A DNA stretch of 64,000 bases from Orcinus orca (lineage: Eukaryota; Chordata; Mammalia; Artiodactyla; Delphinidae). The first letter of the stretch is position 1. Each line of letters starts with the position of its first letter. The notes beneath the pieces were generated by a model. The model saw only the letters and a program-made list of their open reading frames with translations, ran no database searches and was not told the origin of the DNA. The stretch spans positions 51,406,698 through 51,470,697 of the forward strand of contig NC_064561.1 in NCBI RefSeq assembly GCF_937001465.1, given 5' to 3'. A program made the translations under genes and the position numbers. This document shows positions 11,007 to 22,372 of the stretch, in pieces.

Positions 11007-13549
11007 AAAAATATTTGATTCAGTAGCATTGTGCATACATTCTCTGGACTATGGAGGTAGCCATGCATGTGTCGCAGGTAGGAACAGGTTGTATTTTCAG
11101 CTATTATAGAGGGGTTACCTCTCATAACCAAATTCTTTTTAAAGTTTACAAATCAATTAAAGTTTCTCTCATCTACTATTAGTGTTTAAAATTTCCACTC
11201 TTGGTCACTCCTTTCATATGTGAAACAGCTTATAAAATTCTAGTAGGTCATTCATTTATTTATACATAATGCATTTATTAAATACCTGCTACGTGTTGGT
11301 CAGTGCTATTCAGGAGGGATTAACTATCTTAATGTGAACTCATATGCTTCATTAACCATTCTTAAATCAACAGTCTCTGGAGTTAAACAACTTAGAGCAT
11401 CCAAAGTAGAGTTGCCCATATTAGAAGCAGCTTCATAGCAAATGCATGGATGTAACAGGGACTGTTGGCCCTTTAGGTTAGTGCACCATTAGACTTGGGC
11501 AAGAAGAATCCTGTCCGGGGCCCTGAGCTTCAGAAGGTCCCCCCACCTTGGACCTTGTCCACAGGGTCATGGGAATGTGTCATCTGAAGCCTCCTTCTAG
11601 ACTGTACTCTGGGTACCAAGGACTTTGGAATTTTCTACCCAAATGGCTCAGCCCACTCTCAGAACCTGAGTAGTCTTGTTTTAGTCTGCTGTCCTGCAGG
11701 AACATATGCACAAACATATGCGTCACAAGGGCTGAGCAGGGGCAGCTGTTAAGGTAACGGACTAAGCCCAGGGTATCAAAGTGCATATGAAGACCCTCCT
11801 GATGCGGGACAGCATTGGGCATGTGATGAGAAGAGAGCGGGATTGCAGACCAGGCACCATGGGTCCAGTCTCCTTGCTTTTCCATGTTCTGAAGCTAATT
11901 CCAAGGAGTCCAAGAATTCTAAATTAGAAGATAGCTTTATAGGATATTATGAAGGTCTGTTTGTCAAATTGGGAGGCAAAGGCATTTTATTAATGGTTAG
12001 CTGTTATAACTTACATTTTTGGACAGACGGTACATGGGTCTCTATTTTTATGCTTGTCCCAGTCAAGGATTGATTTGATTTGAGGGGAACAAAAGCACTG
12101 TTTAGTTTCTCTGCATAGAACACCTCGGGATTCAAGGTATACCTCTCCCAAGTGGAATCACACAGACCGCTCTCCAAGGAGATTGCCGATCTTTTGAAGA
12201 TTTTATTTTATGTAGTCTCAACAATAAGTCAGCCCATCTTAAACTTATTGGCATTTTTGTGGGATGGGACAACAGATAAACAAATAGAAAATTGTGTTTC
12301 CATAATTAGCTGGCTGAGTCAGAGCTAACGGAAGGAAAGAACCAGAAGGCAGGTAAAAAGTCTGTATGTGACTAGGAATAGGGAGAGAAGAGAAGTCCAG
12401 AGAAAAGACACTACTTTGGGAAGGGAGTGCTCAGAGCAGCTCAGGTGACACTTAATGAAAGGGGAGAAGAAGGAGTGGGAGGGCCTGAAAGGAGGGACGG
12501 GCAACTACAGAAAAGAAAAATAAGAAAAAAAAGGAAAAAAAGCCAAACTACCTTCTTTTCCTCCCATTCTGTTCATTGTTTCCAAAGACTATAAAAAGAG
12601 AACACCACTTCTGGTTTCATTTAATAGCAATTGTGACATTGTGCAGGCCCCTTAACATCGAGTCTGAGAAATGGGGTTCTCCTCGATCCAACTCTATCCT
12701 GAGGTCCTGAAAAGGGGGAAGAACCTAGGAAGATGCTAGACTTGCATCCTATATGGCAAATCTCCCTGGGATATCTCTCATTTCTTTCCTCTTGGGAGGA
12801 GACACTGGCTTAGTGCCAGGGAGAGGGTTTCAAAGGGTGGTTCCCACAGACGCTGTACTCTGTCTCTCAGATGAAGGTTCAGACCAGAGAAGCCAAGAAT
12901 GGAAAGATGGGAGTGAGGGCCTCTGTTTAAAGTGAACAAAGGCCCAGTTTCAAGATACTTGGGGACCTCTTCTCCAGGAATGAGCCAACGCCCAGATGCT
13001 GGTGATTACTGGAGCAGCCTCTGAACCACGGACACTCATGGGGTCACACACTCGGGGCTCCCAGCTCCCAGAGAAGTCCTGGGAGCCAACTCCACAGCCC
13101 AGCCAAAGGCTAGACTTGGCTGCCTGCGTGATTGATTGCCTTTGTTTCCTCACTCGCTGATGATCAGGGCAGTAGGAGGGGAGGGGAGTGGCCTCAACAG
13201 GGATGTTCCCCTTCCTCCCTCAAGTTCAGGGTGTGCCTGGGAAAGGGCTTCTGTGCTTAGCTCCCAAAAAAGGTATCTTTCCAAGAGAAAATTATGCAGC
13301 TCAAAAAGTTAGTCATTAATGTAATGGTCTGAATCTACAATGAGAAAAAGACTGAAGCTGACATGATTTTTATATTTGATATTACAGCTTCTGAAGTTGA
13401 GAAGTAATTACGTATGTTAATATTACATCCATTCGATATTCAGTGAATTTTTTTATGACTCTTTCTTAATTAATCTTCCCTTTCCTCCCTCTCTGTTCAC
13501 AGTACAAGCAAATAGTCCTGTAATTGATCAGGGGTGATTTGAAGAGAAT
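11007..13549. other. single-copy DNA, no gene seen
   Basis: A fragment at about 11255-11320 ('catttattaaatacctgcta') belongs to the ancient repeat annotated at 14575. The rest is unassigned. An A-rich low-complexity stretch lies at about 12508-12543. Positions 12930-13190 are more GC-rich, but without a readable exon structure. Confidence 0.5.
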
Positions 13550-13625
13550 GCAGTTAGGAATCAGAAAGATCTGGGTTTGAATTTAGACTCATGCTTAACT
13601 TCAGACATTTAGCAAATAAACAAGA
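13550..13625 (+). repeat. MIR 5' half
   Basis: 'gaatcagaaagatctgggtt' followed by 'gaatttagactcatgctta' matches the head and centre of a sense MIR. It lies about 30 bp from an antisense MIR, giving an inverted pair. Confidence 0.55.
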
Positions 13626-13654
13626 CACATAATAACTAATGCCTGTTGAAAATG

Positions 13655-13790
13655 TGATACTGTATCAAACACCATGATAAGGTTTCATACGTGTTATTCC
13701 ACTGAAACCTCACGAAACTTTATGGGATGTGAAATATTCTTATGTCCATTTCAGAGATGAAGAAACTGGGACTCTTAACGTAGATGCTGA
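13655..13790 (-). repeat. MIR SINE, antisense
   Basis: 'acctcacgaaactttatggg', 'cttatgtccatttcagagat' and 'gaagaaactgggactctta' form the reverse complement of the MIR centre and 3' part. Confidence 0.7.
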
Positions 13791-14574
13791 GCTCCCCGTG
13801 CAGGGCTGCTTGTGCACAGCAGACTAGCCCCTGAAGACACCGTTCCCTTTCATCTCTGTACTTTGGGAGCTTATGGCAAAGATGGAGGTGGGGTGCCTAA
13901 ATGGGGGGGGGGAGTAATAACTTCTACTGCCTCACAAATCATACTACTTTCTCTAACACCCACCTTATGTCTTAATAGGCTAGGGCTACTGTGTATCCCA
14001 TGCTTCTTCCCTACCTATAACCCCCCAAGGACCAAGTAACTGAAAGCATCAGAAAAGCAGTAACAAACGTCTGTCTGCTCTTCCCTCCTCAGCAGAATCC
14101 AGCAGATCCAGAGTGCTGGAAAGAATTACAAAAGCAAGAAAGCCACAGCCACTGCCCTTGACTTCAAAATACAGACACACTGGAGAGACACCACATACAA
14201 ATCACAAGACGTCAGGCCACTGTCCTCACTGTTTCAATTCCCCTGGCAAACCTGGGGCTCTCAGATGCAGATTGCTGGATCACTGCATTCCTGGAAGATC
14301 TCTGAGTGCTTGTGCTTTGATATTTGATAATAATGATAGAGTTATAAAGATCAAATAAGTTTACACATTTAAACTTACATTACAGGGTCGAGAAGGAATT
14401 TAATATCATCAACATTATCCCTATTGTTGTTGTTGCCTTTTGAGGCTGAGGAAGATTTGGACAAATGAAGAAGACTTTTCAGGGAGACAGAGCAGAGAAA
14501 ATAAAGACTTATAAGGATTTGTCATAAGACACCTATAGTAATCAATTAATTCAATTATTTAGTTAATTTACTAT
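13791..14574. other. single-copy DNA, no gene seen
   Basis: It contains a run of nine to ten G at about 13904-13913. The open frame at 14113-14358 contains a HTGE-like string but no zinc-finger spacing. No gene is supported. Confidence 0.5.
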
Positions 14575-14960
14575 TTTAGCCAACAAATATTTATTGAGCA
14601 TCTACTATGCTCCAAACACTGTGCTAAGCACTGAACAAGGAGATAAAACAATTCAGAGCCCTATACTCAAAGAGCTTAATAATCTTGGGAAGACAGACAT
14701 TAAATAAATTCAATCGACAAATTAATACATGATTACAAATTGTGATTGATAAGTACTGTAAAGGGAAATAACTTGGGTTTATGAGAAAAAAATAACAAGG
14801 GAGCAAACTTATAATGGATGAGCATTCAGACAGGTCAAGACTAAGCAGAAGGTTTAGGAGTTGCAACTTGAAGGGCAAGCAGGAGTGTGGGACAGTGAAC
14901 TGGGGGAAGAGTGTTAGAGGCTTAAGGAACAGCTTGTGCAAAGTTGCCACGTCAGGAAGG
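14575..14960 (+). repeat. ancient mammal-wide repeat (family not named)
   Basis: It begins 'caacaaatatttattgagca' and continues through 'ctatgctccaaacactgtgc' to 'ggaacagcttgtgcaaagtt'. This series recurs at 20365-20705 and, as shorter pieces, at 29505, 30905, 34015, 36745 and 50010. The family is certainly repetitive in mammals; I could not fix its library name by eye. Confidence 0.65.
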
Positions 14961-15288
14961 CAGAATCACTGGAAGGTGGGAAAGGGTGAGGTGATCGTCT
15001 GCTGGACTCTCAGCAGGCCTGCCATCTTGCCCTCACCTCATACAGCAAGGTTCTGTGGATTTGGTCTTCTCTCCAGACAGCAAGCAAGCTCTGTGGTCTT
15101 TCACGTTCTTAGAGGACCAGACAGAACACAAACTCCCTAAGGCACCTGCTTGCTGTCTGCTCTACTGACTTTGAATGTATAATTGCAAACTAAGAAAAGC
15201 ACTGTGCACAGGGAGTGCCCATCAGATTTCTGCTGACCCATTCCTAGCTCTCACTGTCTTGGCATGGAATGTTTATCTGCATTTGATC

Positions 15289-15502
15289 TTTTTTTTTTTT
15301 TTTTTTTCCTGTACGTGGGTCTCTCACTGTTGTGGCCTCTCCCATTGCGGAGCACAGGCTCCGGACGCGCAGGCTCAGCTGCCACGGCTCACGGACCCAG
15401 CCGCTCCGCGGCACGTGGGATCCTCCCAGACCGGGGCACAAACCTGTATCCCCTGCACCGGCAGGCGGACTCTCAACCACTGAGCCACCAGGGAAGCCAG
15501 GT
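15289..15502 (-). mobile_element. CHR SINE, antisense
   Basis: A tRNA-derived cetacean CHR SINE in antisense orientation. It has a poly-T (tail) at about 15289-15307 and a head ending 'gccaccagggaagcc'. Imperfect target duplications of the type 'ttgatctt' flank it (about 15283-15290 and 15504-15511). All strong open frames over this stretch are SINE shadows. It is close to the family consensus, so relatively young. Confidence 0.93.
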
Positions 15503-16094
15503 ATTGATCTTTAATTGCCAGCACCGACCAATACTGCCTCCCAGTCTCCTTCCTGTGCCTGGTGAGCAGGAAGAAGAGACGCCTGTGGATAAGGGAGCCA
15601 AATAGTTAAAGAAATGTTTCCATAGATTCTCAACTGTCCATACAAAGACACAGTCACTTCCCAAATGATCTATTTGTAATTCTGGATTTTCTTTACAATT
15701 CAGAGACAAACTGGGAGACGATCTCTCTTCCTCATCCTCTGTCACTTTTTAGAAAACACTTTAAAGGACTATAAAACTCCCAAATCCTTACGATCAATGG
15801 GTAGAGGGTCAGAAGCTTGAGTAAACTTGTAAGAAAGAAGGACTTGTAACAAGTAGCAGAGTGGTAAAGGGTGGCTGTTTTGCTCTTTTTAAAAAAATAT
15901 CAATAGATAATATTGTTTTAATTGAGATATAACTGACACATAATGAAGGGGTGGCTATTTTATTTTGCCAGATGGGCTGTGGAGTGGCTCAGTGGGGAGG
16001 GCTGCAGGGTATGGGGAACATCTGGGACCCCAAATAGCAACAATACCACAACCTTGAACTTTGGACCACTTAAACACATCTTTATTCTCTCTCT
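15503..16094. other. single-copy DNA with a possible old LINE-1 scrap
   Basis: Around 15900-15945 'ttgagatataactgacacat' resembles a motif common in old L1M 3' regions. No gene was seen. Confidence 0.4.
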
Positions 16095-16330
16095 TTTTTT
16101 TTAATTGCACATGTAATGTGTGAGTACACTCTTGTTTTAAAAGATTTGGACAATCTAGGAGTAACCAGCATAAAATGTGAAATTACCTCCTTTCCTGTTC
16201 CATCCCCATCATTCCCACTCCTCACTTGGAGTGGGAACTCCTTTTTATACATTTTCATACCTACATGTGTACATGTACACATACATCTTGGATAAAAATG
16301 TACCTTTCTTACTTGTTATGTCTGAGATCG
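16095..16330. repeat. old L1M-like fragment
   Basis: The order of an A/T-rich start, 'ggagtaaccagcataaaatg', 'ccccatcattcccactcc' and alternating 'catgtgtacatgtacacata' resembles an old mammalian L1M segment. It is diverged, and the assignment is tentative. Confidence 0.4.
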
Positions 16331-16559
16331 TTTACCTCTAAGTACATGGAGATTTATCACGTTTGTAACGGCGGCATAGAACAGAGGTGGATACAATTGC
16401 TGAATAGAGTCCTGGGACTGGACCGGGGCAGAGACAATAATAGAGCCAGAGAGAGTGGAAAGGGATTGGCCAGTGAGTGACAAGAATTCATGTTCTTTAT
16501 ATTTTCTTCCATCTTTATTAGACCAAGTTGTATTAGAATAATAATAGCTCCATTTTAGT

Positions 16560-16795
16560 CAGTGAGCCAAGACAAAATGCTAAGAGCTTTGCATACTGAC
16601 TATTCTTTAAACATTTACAACCACTGTAAAAGGTAGGTGCTCTTATTTTTCCCATTTTATAGATGGTGAAACTGAGGCTCATTTTAGGAATTAATTAACT
16701 TGCTCGAAGTCACACAGCAAGGAAGTGATGGAGACATTAGTCTCAAGTAAGTCTTCCTGACTCCTCTATCCATGCTCTTAACCACGACACTTTAC
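16560..16795 (-). repeat. MIR SINE, antisense
   Basis: 'cattttatagatggtgaaac', 'tgaggctcattttagg', 'gaagtcacacagcaagga' and 'ccatgctcttaaccacgaca' are the reverse complement of a nearly full-length MIR. Confidence 0.88.
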
Positions 16796-17029
16796 ACCTG
16801 CTCTATAATCATATCCAGGCCATTGGGAGTTTTTAAAAAAGTGGCTTTTCATTTTAGTCTCCAAAGACTGTTTCAAGCAGGTGAAGCTACCAACCTGACT
16901 GGTTTATTTCCTTGCTGGCATGGCCCACAGTCCTTTGCATTCTGCAAACACAAGCATCCCCACGGCTGTCCTTATGGTCTCCCATCCCTCGTGACTCTGC
17001 AGGGAGATGCCCAGCCAGCTTGTAAGCAC
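16796..17029. other. single-copy DNA
   Basis: No gene or repeat was recognised. A 168-residue minus-strand open frame covers 16904-17410, but it has no recognisable domain and crosses the regulatory-looking block. Confidence 0.45.
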
Positions 17030-17215
17030 CAGGCAGGCGCCCTTATCTCTGGGAAAGGTGATCCGAGATGAGGCGGGGGCGGTCAGCATGTGGATGAGGC
17101 GGTAACACGCCCGCCAAATGCAGTTATTGGAAACTGCACTCATTAGAATACTGTAATTGGTTCCCGCAGGGCATTCGAGGTTAGTGCCACAGAGGAGACA
17201 GAAGAGGAGGGGCTG
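17030..17215. promoter_or_regulatory. candidate regulatory element, locally CpG-bearing
   Basis: The block is free of repeats I can recognise. It has an unusual local density of CpG for this window ('gaggcgggggcggtcagc', 'cacgcccgccaaatg'), followed by A/T-rich motifs such as 'actgtaattggttcccg' with a CCAAT-box complement (ATTGG). A strong pyrimidine-rich splice-acceptor-like stretch follows at about 17247-17269. This is inferred from composition only; no promoter or transcript is shown. Confidence 0.3.
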
Positions 17216-18187
17216 AGGGGGAGTGCACTGTATGGATTTTGTTTTCTTTTCTACCTTTTCTCCTCCAGGAGGTGGCTTCAACCAGCCTGGCTCACAGTGG
17301 GGCTGGGGAAGGCAGCCTAGGTGTATGGCAGACCTGGAGTCTTCTGACCTGCACTCCCCATCCCCCTTCCTGCTCTGCTTCCCCATTAGAGCTCTCTTTC
17401 TCTCCTCCACCCTTCATTAGGAGCCTGTGGGCCTCATTCCACCTCTTTTTGCCAGAGATGAAAGCTACTGATTAGCAGATTGAAAGAAAAGTGTTGGAAC
17501 TTGATGCAAACCCCTCCCAGACTGAATGTGGCAAGTAGGACTCTTCAAAGAACCGAAGGCAAAGGTCAGGCTTATGACCTAAAAGGGGAACCTGCAGGCA
17601 TCAGTGAACTTCCAAGTCACCATTTAGATAACACATAACACTTTGCTACCCACATGTAAAGCTGGACGTGGCAATCAGGGTGCTAGGGTGTTCCCGATCT
17701 TTAGTATGAAGAAAGGAAGGGAGGCAACTCCCCACACCATGGGGTTGAATTCTCTTTCTGAACAGTCTTAACATTAGGAGGTCAACACAAAATATGACTT
17801 CCTGATACTAAATTCAGCATTCTCAGTATGCCCTACCGTGCCTTTCTGAAAAACCTGGCAGAGGGGATTATGAATTTCATACTCAGAAGTCAGGAAACTT
17901 CTGGGGGCGCTGGATATATTCTATATCTTGATCTGGGTGTGATTCCACGGTTTTAATTAAGCATGGTAAAATTTATCTAGCCATGCACTTAAGTCTGGTG
18001 CATGTCGTGATTCATGGATATCTCAATTTTAGGAAGTAAAAAATATTTTGTCGATTGTCAAAAACATTGGTCTCAAAATTCTACCTGTAGACCATTATTT
18101 TCCTGAAGCTCTCTCTGTTCGCTGACAATTGCCTACTTCTAACTAGCCAAATCCTGTGCTTTATTAAGGGCTGGGTGAAGACAAACT
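17216..18187. other. single-copy DNA, no gene seen
   Basis: The splice-acceptor-like 'accttttctcctccag' ends at about 17269, but no convincing downstream donor was seen. The remainder holds no recognised repeat. Confidence 0.45.
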
Positions 18188-18213
18188 TAAAAAAAAAAAA
18201 AAAAAAAAAAAAA
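18188..18213. repeat. poly-A tract without a recognisable SINE body
   Basis: An uninterrupted run of about 25 A. I see no SINE or LINE sequence immediately upstream, so it may be the tail of an old, unrecognisable retro-insert or a simple expansion. Confidence 0.8.
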
Positions 18214-19071
18214 CCATCACCACCAACAAAAACCTACCTTGATTGCCCAAACTAGATCAATACTTTTTGAACCCCTTACAGGACCTGCTGTCAGAACCAG
18301 AGGCAGGTCCAGAGTTATGGGATTTGAGGCATATACAATATGCGGAATCCTTTATAAAATAAAGAATACAAAATTATGAATACACATTTAGGTTACAAAA
18401 AGGAGACTGGAGATTTCAGTCCCTTTTTTATCCTGTGATCTCTTTAAGCAATTGATCAGCTATGTTCATATAAAACAGCTACCTGTTAGCAACTCAGCTT
18501 CTTCTCTGCACCTAGAACTCTCATCAGCTCCCAAGCCACCTCCAGAGAGCATATAGGTCAGGCAAGTGAGAGGAACTCCCTGAAGCTCAAACTTCATTGC
18601 CTTTGGGTAAATCTGTTTCAGTTCAGCACCTACATATGAGCATTTCGGTTCAGCATAGTTTGTGTTGAAGTTTCTGTGTTTCATGCACACACAGCAGCTA
18701 CCCCAGGTGGACTACGAAATCCTGCAGTGCAAAACCACATTGCTTTCCTGCCTCTTAGACTGCACACATCAGTGTCCTTTATAGGATAGGCTCTCCACGC
18801 TGTTGAAAACAATGTTTTCTGGGGAGGGAAAGGGAGTCCCAAAGACAGGCGGTATTGATAATGATAAGCCATTAGTTGGATTAAGTAGGTTCTTTCCATG
18901 CTCCCGCTATCCAGGTCCTGAATATTCACCCAGCCCTACACGGAGCCCAACATATCTAAAAAATGGGTTTGACTGAAAATTAACCTCAGGCCATATGGAA
19001 AGTTAGAGATGGTCTGGCTTGGCTCAGACAGGTCAGGTCATTTCCCTAGCCTGGCTTCTCTTCTACATGAC
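18214..19071. other. single-copy DNA, no gene seen
   Basis: Nothing was recognised. The minus-strand frames at 18466 and 18681 are short and lack features. Confidence 0.45.
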
Positions 19072-19175
19072 ATGAAGGATGTCACAGAAAAGAATGAAGA
19101 AAAGAAGAAATAATGGAAAGAGAGAAGGAAGAGAAAAAGGAAGAGAGAAGACCAGGAAGAAAGGAAGGGTCTTAT
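19072..19175. repeat. purine-rich low-complexity tract
   Basis: An almost pure A/G stretch with words such as 'gaagaaaagaagaaa' and 'gaaggaagagaaaaagg'. It explains the minus-strand frame at 19038-19304, which is a serine/phenylalanine-rich shadow. Confidence 0.85.
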
Positions 19176-19242
19176 AAAAACAAAAAAGTAGGAGATTAAT
19201 GGAAAAAGAATACTTAATAAAGCTCTCTTGGGCTCACACTCT

Positions 19243-19264
19243 TTTTTTTTTTTTTTTTTTTTTT
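19243..19264. repeat. poly-T tract
   Basis: A run of about 22 T. The sequence to its right ('gaggctgctgtattaaatt') does not match a SINE I know, so the origin is unclear. Confidence 0.85.
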
Positions 19265-19780
19265 GAGGCTGCTGTATTAAATTAAAGTCATACATAGGTT
19301 TCAAAGGAAATCACATTTCTGCAGTCTGGTGAGCCCACCTGACAATGCACGCTAACAGAATTGTAAATGTAAAGGGTAATGCTTGTCAGTGCCTGACAGT
19401 TCTAAATGGCCTTTTAGTTCAGTACGCAGAGCTGTCATAAAAAAACATAAAAATGCATATGCAGACAGCTGAAACTGCTATGCACATCATTATCTGCAAA
19501 TGGTATAAGTATCCTGAACAAAAGGCCTTCCAGTTTAAGGACATGCATAAGACATTTCTCTGCCTCCAGCTTTAAAACAAAGTGCTGTCAAGAAAACAAG
19601 ATTCCCAGTGCCAGAACTGAGGTTTTTCTGTCAATCAGCGAGGTGCTACATTTGTACATATTTTTCTGACCCTGCATATAAGAGGAACATTCTTAACAGA
19701 TGTGTATTTAACTTGTGGCAGCTACATCTGTTTCTTCTGCATTTTCCTTCTTAATTCTTTATCACTGTTCTAACAGACCA
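19265..19780. promoter_or_regulatory. candidate conserved non-coding element
   Basis: About 500 bp contain no recognisable repeat and are dense in homeobox/bHLH-like words ('aaaaatgcatatgcagac', CAGCTG-like 'gacagctgaaac', 'ctgtcaatcagcgagg'). The even texture and absence of old repeat debris on both sides of the stretch are what conserved enhancers often look like. This is an inference from appearance only; alignment to other mammals would decide it. Confidence 0.3.
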
Positions 19781-20025
19781 CGGCCAAGGGGCGTTTTATT
19801 GTGTTATTCATCCTACGCTATCTTTGCTTTTTCCTCGCATTTCCTGTATCTCCTCTTTTTCTAAAATCTTTCTTTTTCTTCAGAAAGGCCAAAGGAGCCC
19901 ACGTTTGGACCGATGGTGATCACACTGGTGGAGATGTTTGTCTTTCCTTCTCTAAGCAGTGGCATATCTGCCCTTTAAGACTGAAAGTTGCTTAAGAGCA
20001 AAAGCAATTTTTACAACATAATTAT

Positions 20026-20165
20026 TCTGAAACCTAGTTGCATGTCAGAATCACATGAAGAACTTTGTAAAATTCTCATTTCCTGGAATCCCCCAAACTG
20101 ATCCTCTGAATCAGTCTCTAGGGTTGGGGCCAGGACATTTGTATGTTTAACAAACACCCTGGTGG
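20026..20165 (+). repeat. MER5A-like hAT fossil, 5'-truncated
   Basis: 'gtcagaatcacatgaagaac', 'ttcctggaatcccccaaact', 'tctgaatcagtctctagggt' and 'aaacaccctggtgg' follow the MER5A/MER5B-type layout. Confidence 0.65.
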
Positions 20166-20179
20166 TTACCAGTTTTTCT

Positions 20180-20337
20180 TTTTTTTTTTTTTAAAGTTTT
20201 TTAAAAATTAAATTAATTTTTTTTTTTTGGCCACACTGTGCGGTTTGTGGGGTCTTAGTTCCCTGACCAAGGTTCAAACCCAGGCCCTCGGCAGTGACAG
20301 CACAGAGTCCTAACCACTGGACCACCAGGGAATTCCC
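20180..20337 (-). mobile_element. older CHR-type SINE, antisense
   Basis: A poly-T start, then 'ggccacactgtgcggtttgt', and the tRNA-like head at the right ('aaccactggaccaccaggg'). Target duplications 'accagtttttct' are intact at 20168-20179 and 20338-20349. This is the shorter, older cetartiodactyl tRNA-SINE type rather than the young cetacean form. Confidence 0.9.
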
Positions 20338-20364
20338 ACCAGTTTTTCTCTCATTCGAGGCCTG

Positions 20365-20705
20365 CATCAGACCAACATTTATTGGGCATCTACCCTGTGG
20401 CAGTTGCTCTTCTAAGCACGTGATATAGATGTGAACAAAAAGACAAATTCCCCAACCTCAAACGGTGTGCATTCTATTCAGTGAATCAGGCTGGTAAGCA
20501 TCCAAACAAATATGCAAATTCATTAGGTACAGAGAGTGACAAATATCTGACAAACATAAAACAGGGCAATGGAACAGAGAGTGGTGTGACCAGCGTGAAC
20601 AGTTCACGTGTGGAGGTCAGGAAAGTTCCTTCTGAGGAGCTGATGTATGAATCTAAGACCTGAATAATGAGGAGTCAGCCATGAGAAGATATAGGGGAGA
20701 ACATT
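20365..20705 (+). repeat. ancient mammal-wide repeat, same family as 14575
   Basis: It shows 'aacatttattgggcatctac', 'gaggtcaggaaagttccttc', 'taagacctgaataatgagga' and 'gtcagccatgagaagatat'. The series of motifs is colinear with the family's known layout. Confidence 0.65.
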
Positions 20706-20734
20706 ACCTCAGTTTAGTCTTTCAAACAGAATGC

Positions 20735-20840
20735 AAATTATTACCATGAACTTATAAGGAAATGGAGGCTTAGAGAAATCAATAATTTGCCCCAAATCGC
20801 ATAGCTAGGAAGTAACCAAACTGAGATTCATACTCAAGTA
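20735..20840 (-). repeat. MIR SINE, antisense partial
   Basis: 'aaggaaatggaggcttagag', 'caataatttgccccaaatcg' and 'catagctaggaagtaacc' form the reverse complement of the MIR centre. Confidence 0.75.
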
Positions 20841-21389
20841 AGACACAGGTGAATCAACTCGAAGTCTTACTCTTGTTTCCACACCTCTTCAAACCCTGCC
20901 CAAACTCTGGGGTCCACCTGAAGTACAATCCTTCCTTCCATCACCTAAGGTGTATCCATCAATGCATCTATCCGTTGTCTATCCATCCAATACATATGAA
21001 GGTTGTAGTCCAATAGAGGTCTGTGGAGGACATTCTACAACAATTTCCCTAATAAAGCTCAACGTCAACTCCATTATTTCTGAATTCTTAGGATTTGGAC
21101 CACAAAAACTGATTTCCAATCATGCTGCGTAGGTAGAAAGACCTAAATAAGACTTTAAGTTTCTTAGGGCAGGGGCCATATTTTACAACTGTACTGTTTC
21201 TGGAACATTGAGGACATTCTTCAATCTTTTTCATGAGTTTTTAGTTGAAGTCTTAAAATCTCCAGATGAATTTCAAAGAGAGATAATGACCTTTAATAAT
21301 GATTTTCCTCCAATGACCAGTGACTACCTCATTGTTGGAGGTAAACTGGAGCACAGGACGTGGAAGGAAATATAGCCAATTGGCTGAAA
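20841..21389. other. single-copy DNA, no gene seen
   Basis: No gene or repeat was recognised. Confidence 0.45.
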
Positions 21390-21600
21390 ATGTGGGTCCT
21401 GGACTCGGAGATCTACTAGCTATGATAGTGGACAAACCATGAAGCCTTGGTTCACTCAACTTAAAAATGCGGATAATAATAAGACTTACATGAGAGAGTT
21501 ATTGTAAGGATTAAATGAGATAATGTATGATGCTTAATACAGTGTAGTATATAGTAGGCACTTAATAAATGCTATTAATTGTTATTATGATGATTATTAC
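21390..21600 (+). repeat. MIR SINE
   Basis: 'tactagctatgatagtggac' is degraded, but 'ggataataataagacttaca', 'taaggattaaatgagataat' and 'gtaggcacttaataaatgct' are clear MIR 3' motifs. Confidence 0.82.
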
Positions 21601-22299
21601 CTTCCATTTCATTATTAGAGTAAGGCATTGCTATGGGAAAAACTGGAGCAATCACCAGAGCTCTGACCATCACTGTTTCCTCTTACCTTGAGAGACGTAG
21701 AAAGTATATCCCCTCTTACAGCAAAAATGCCCTGTTACCCTCTGGAGCCCTTCCTCAGGAAGGCATTTTTTATACTATGCTTTCCTCCTGTATTTCCTTC
21801 TAAGAGAACTTAGGTCTTCTAGGTATTATAAAAAATAATGCTCTCCTGCTCCATCTCCTGGGATTTCACTCTTGCTAAGAGCAATTGCTTTTTATTGAAT
21901 ATGTGATTTTGTTGCTATGGAAAATATATTGTGATATGAGACCTTGGGACCAAGGTTACTTGGGATGGGCTTGAACTGGTGAGCATAGTGTCCTTACTTT
22001 GCACAGTGCCAACGTCGGCTGTAGTAGGAACTGCATTGTCAACCCCATTAAGTTCTTTTGGAGGGGGTATGGTTAATAAAAAGAATGACTTTGCTGTGTA
22101 GAACTGTAAAAAGAATTAGAAATGAAGTAACGTAAGAGGTCTCATGTGATGGCATATATAGCATACATAATTTTTACTTGCAAACAGGAAAGAAAAATTA
22201 ACAAGATCATAGGAATTTATAAAATTTACCATACAGGTTGGATGGGTTCTTGTGAAATTTTTCATAATTTTAACTGTGTGAAAAAAATGCCTGAATTAT
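21601..22299. other. single-copy DNA, no gene seen
   Basis: Nothing was recognised. Confidence 0.45.
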
Positions 22300-22372
22300 A
22301 TATAATTTAAAGTATATACACATGTATATATGTACATATGTATAATTTAAGCACATATATTATATAGAGAGT
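22300..22372. repeat. TA/CATA-rich simple repeat
   Basis: Alternating pyrimidine-purine words such as 'acacatgtatatatgtacat' form a low-complexity tract that can fold into short hairpins. Confidence 0.8.

Noticed and set aside
14113..14358. HTGE-type string suggesting a zinc-finger linker
   Set aside because: There is no C2H2 spacing before or after it. The single CPHC is not placed as in a zinc-finger repeat.
14820..14960. Possible conserved exon because of the long plus frame 14814-15140
   Set aside because: The first half is the ancient repeat annotated at 14575, and no splice sites bound the frame.
16904..17410. A 168-residue minus-strand open frame
   Set aside because: No domain was recognised. 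It covers a regulatory-looking, more GC-rich patch, where long chance frames are expected.
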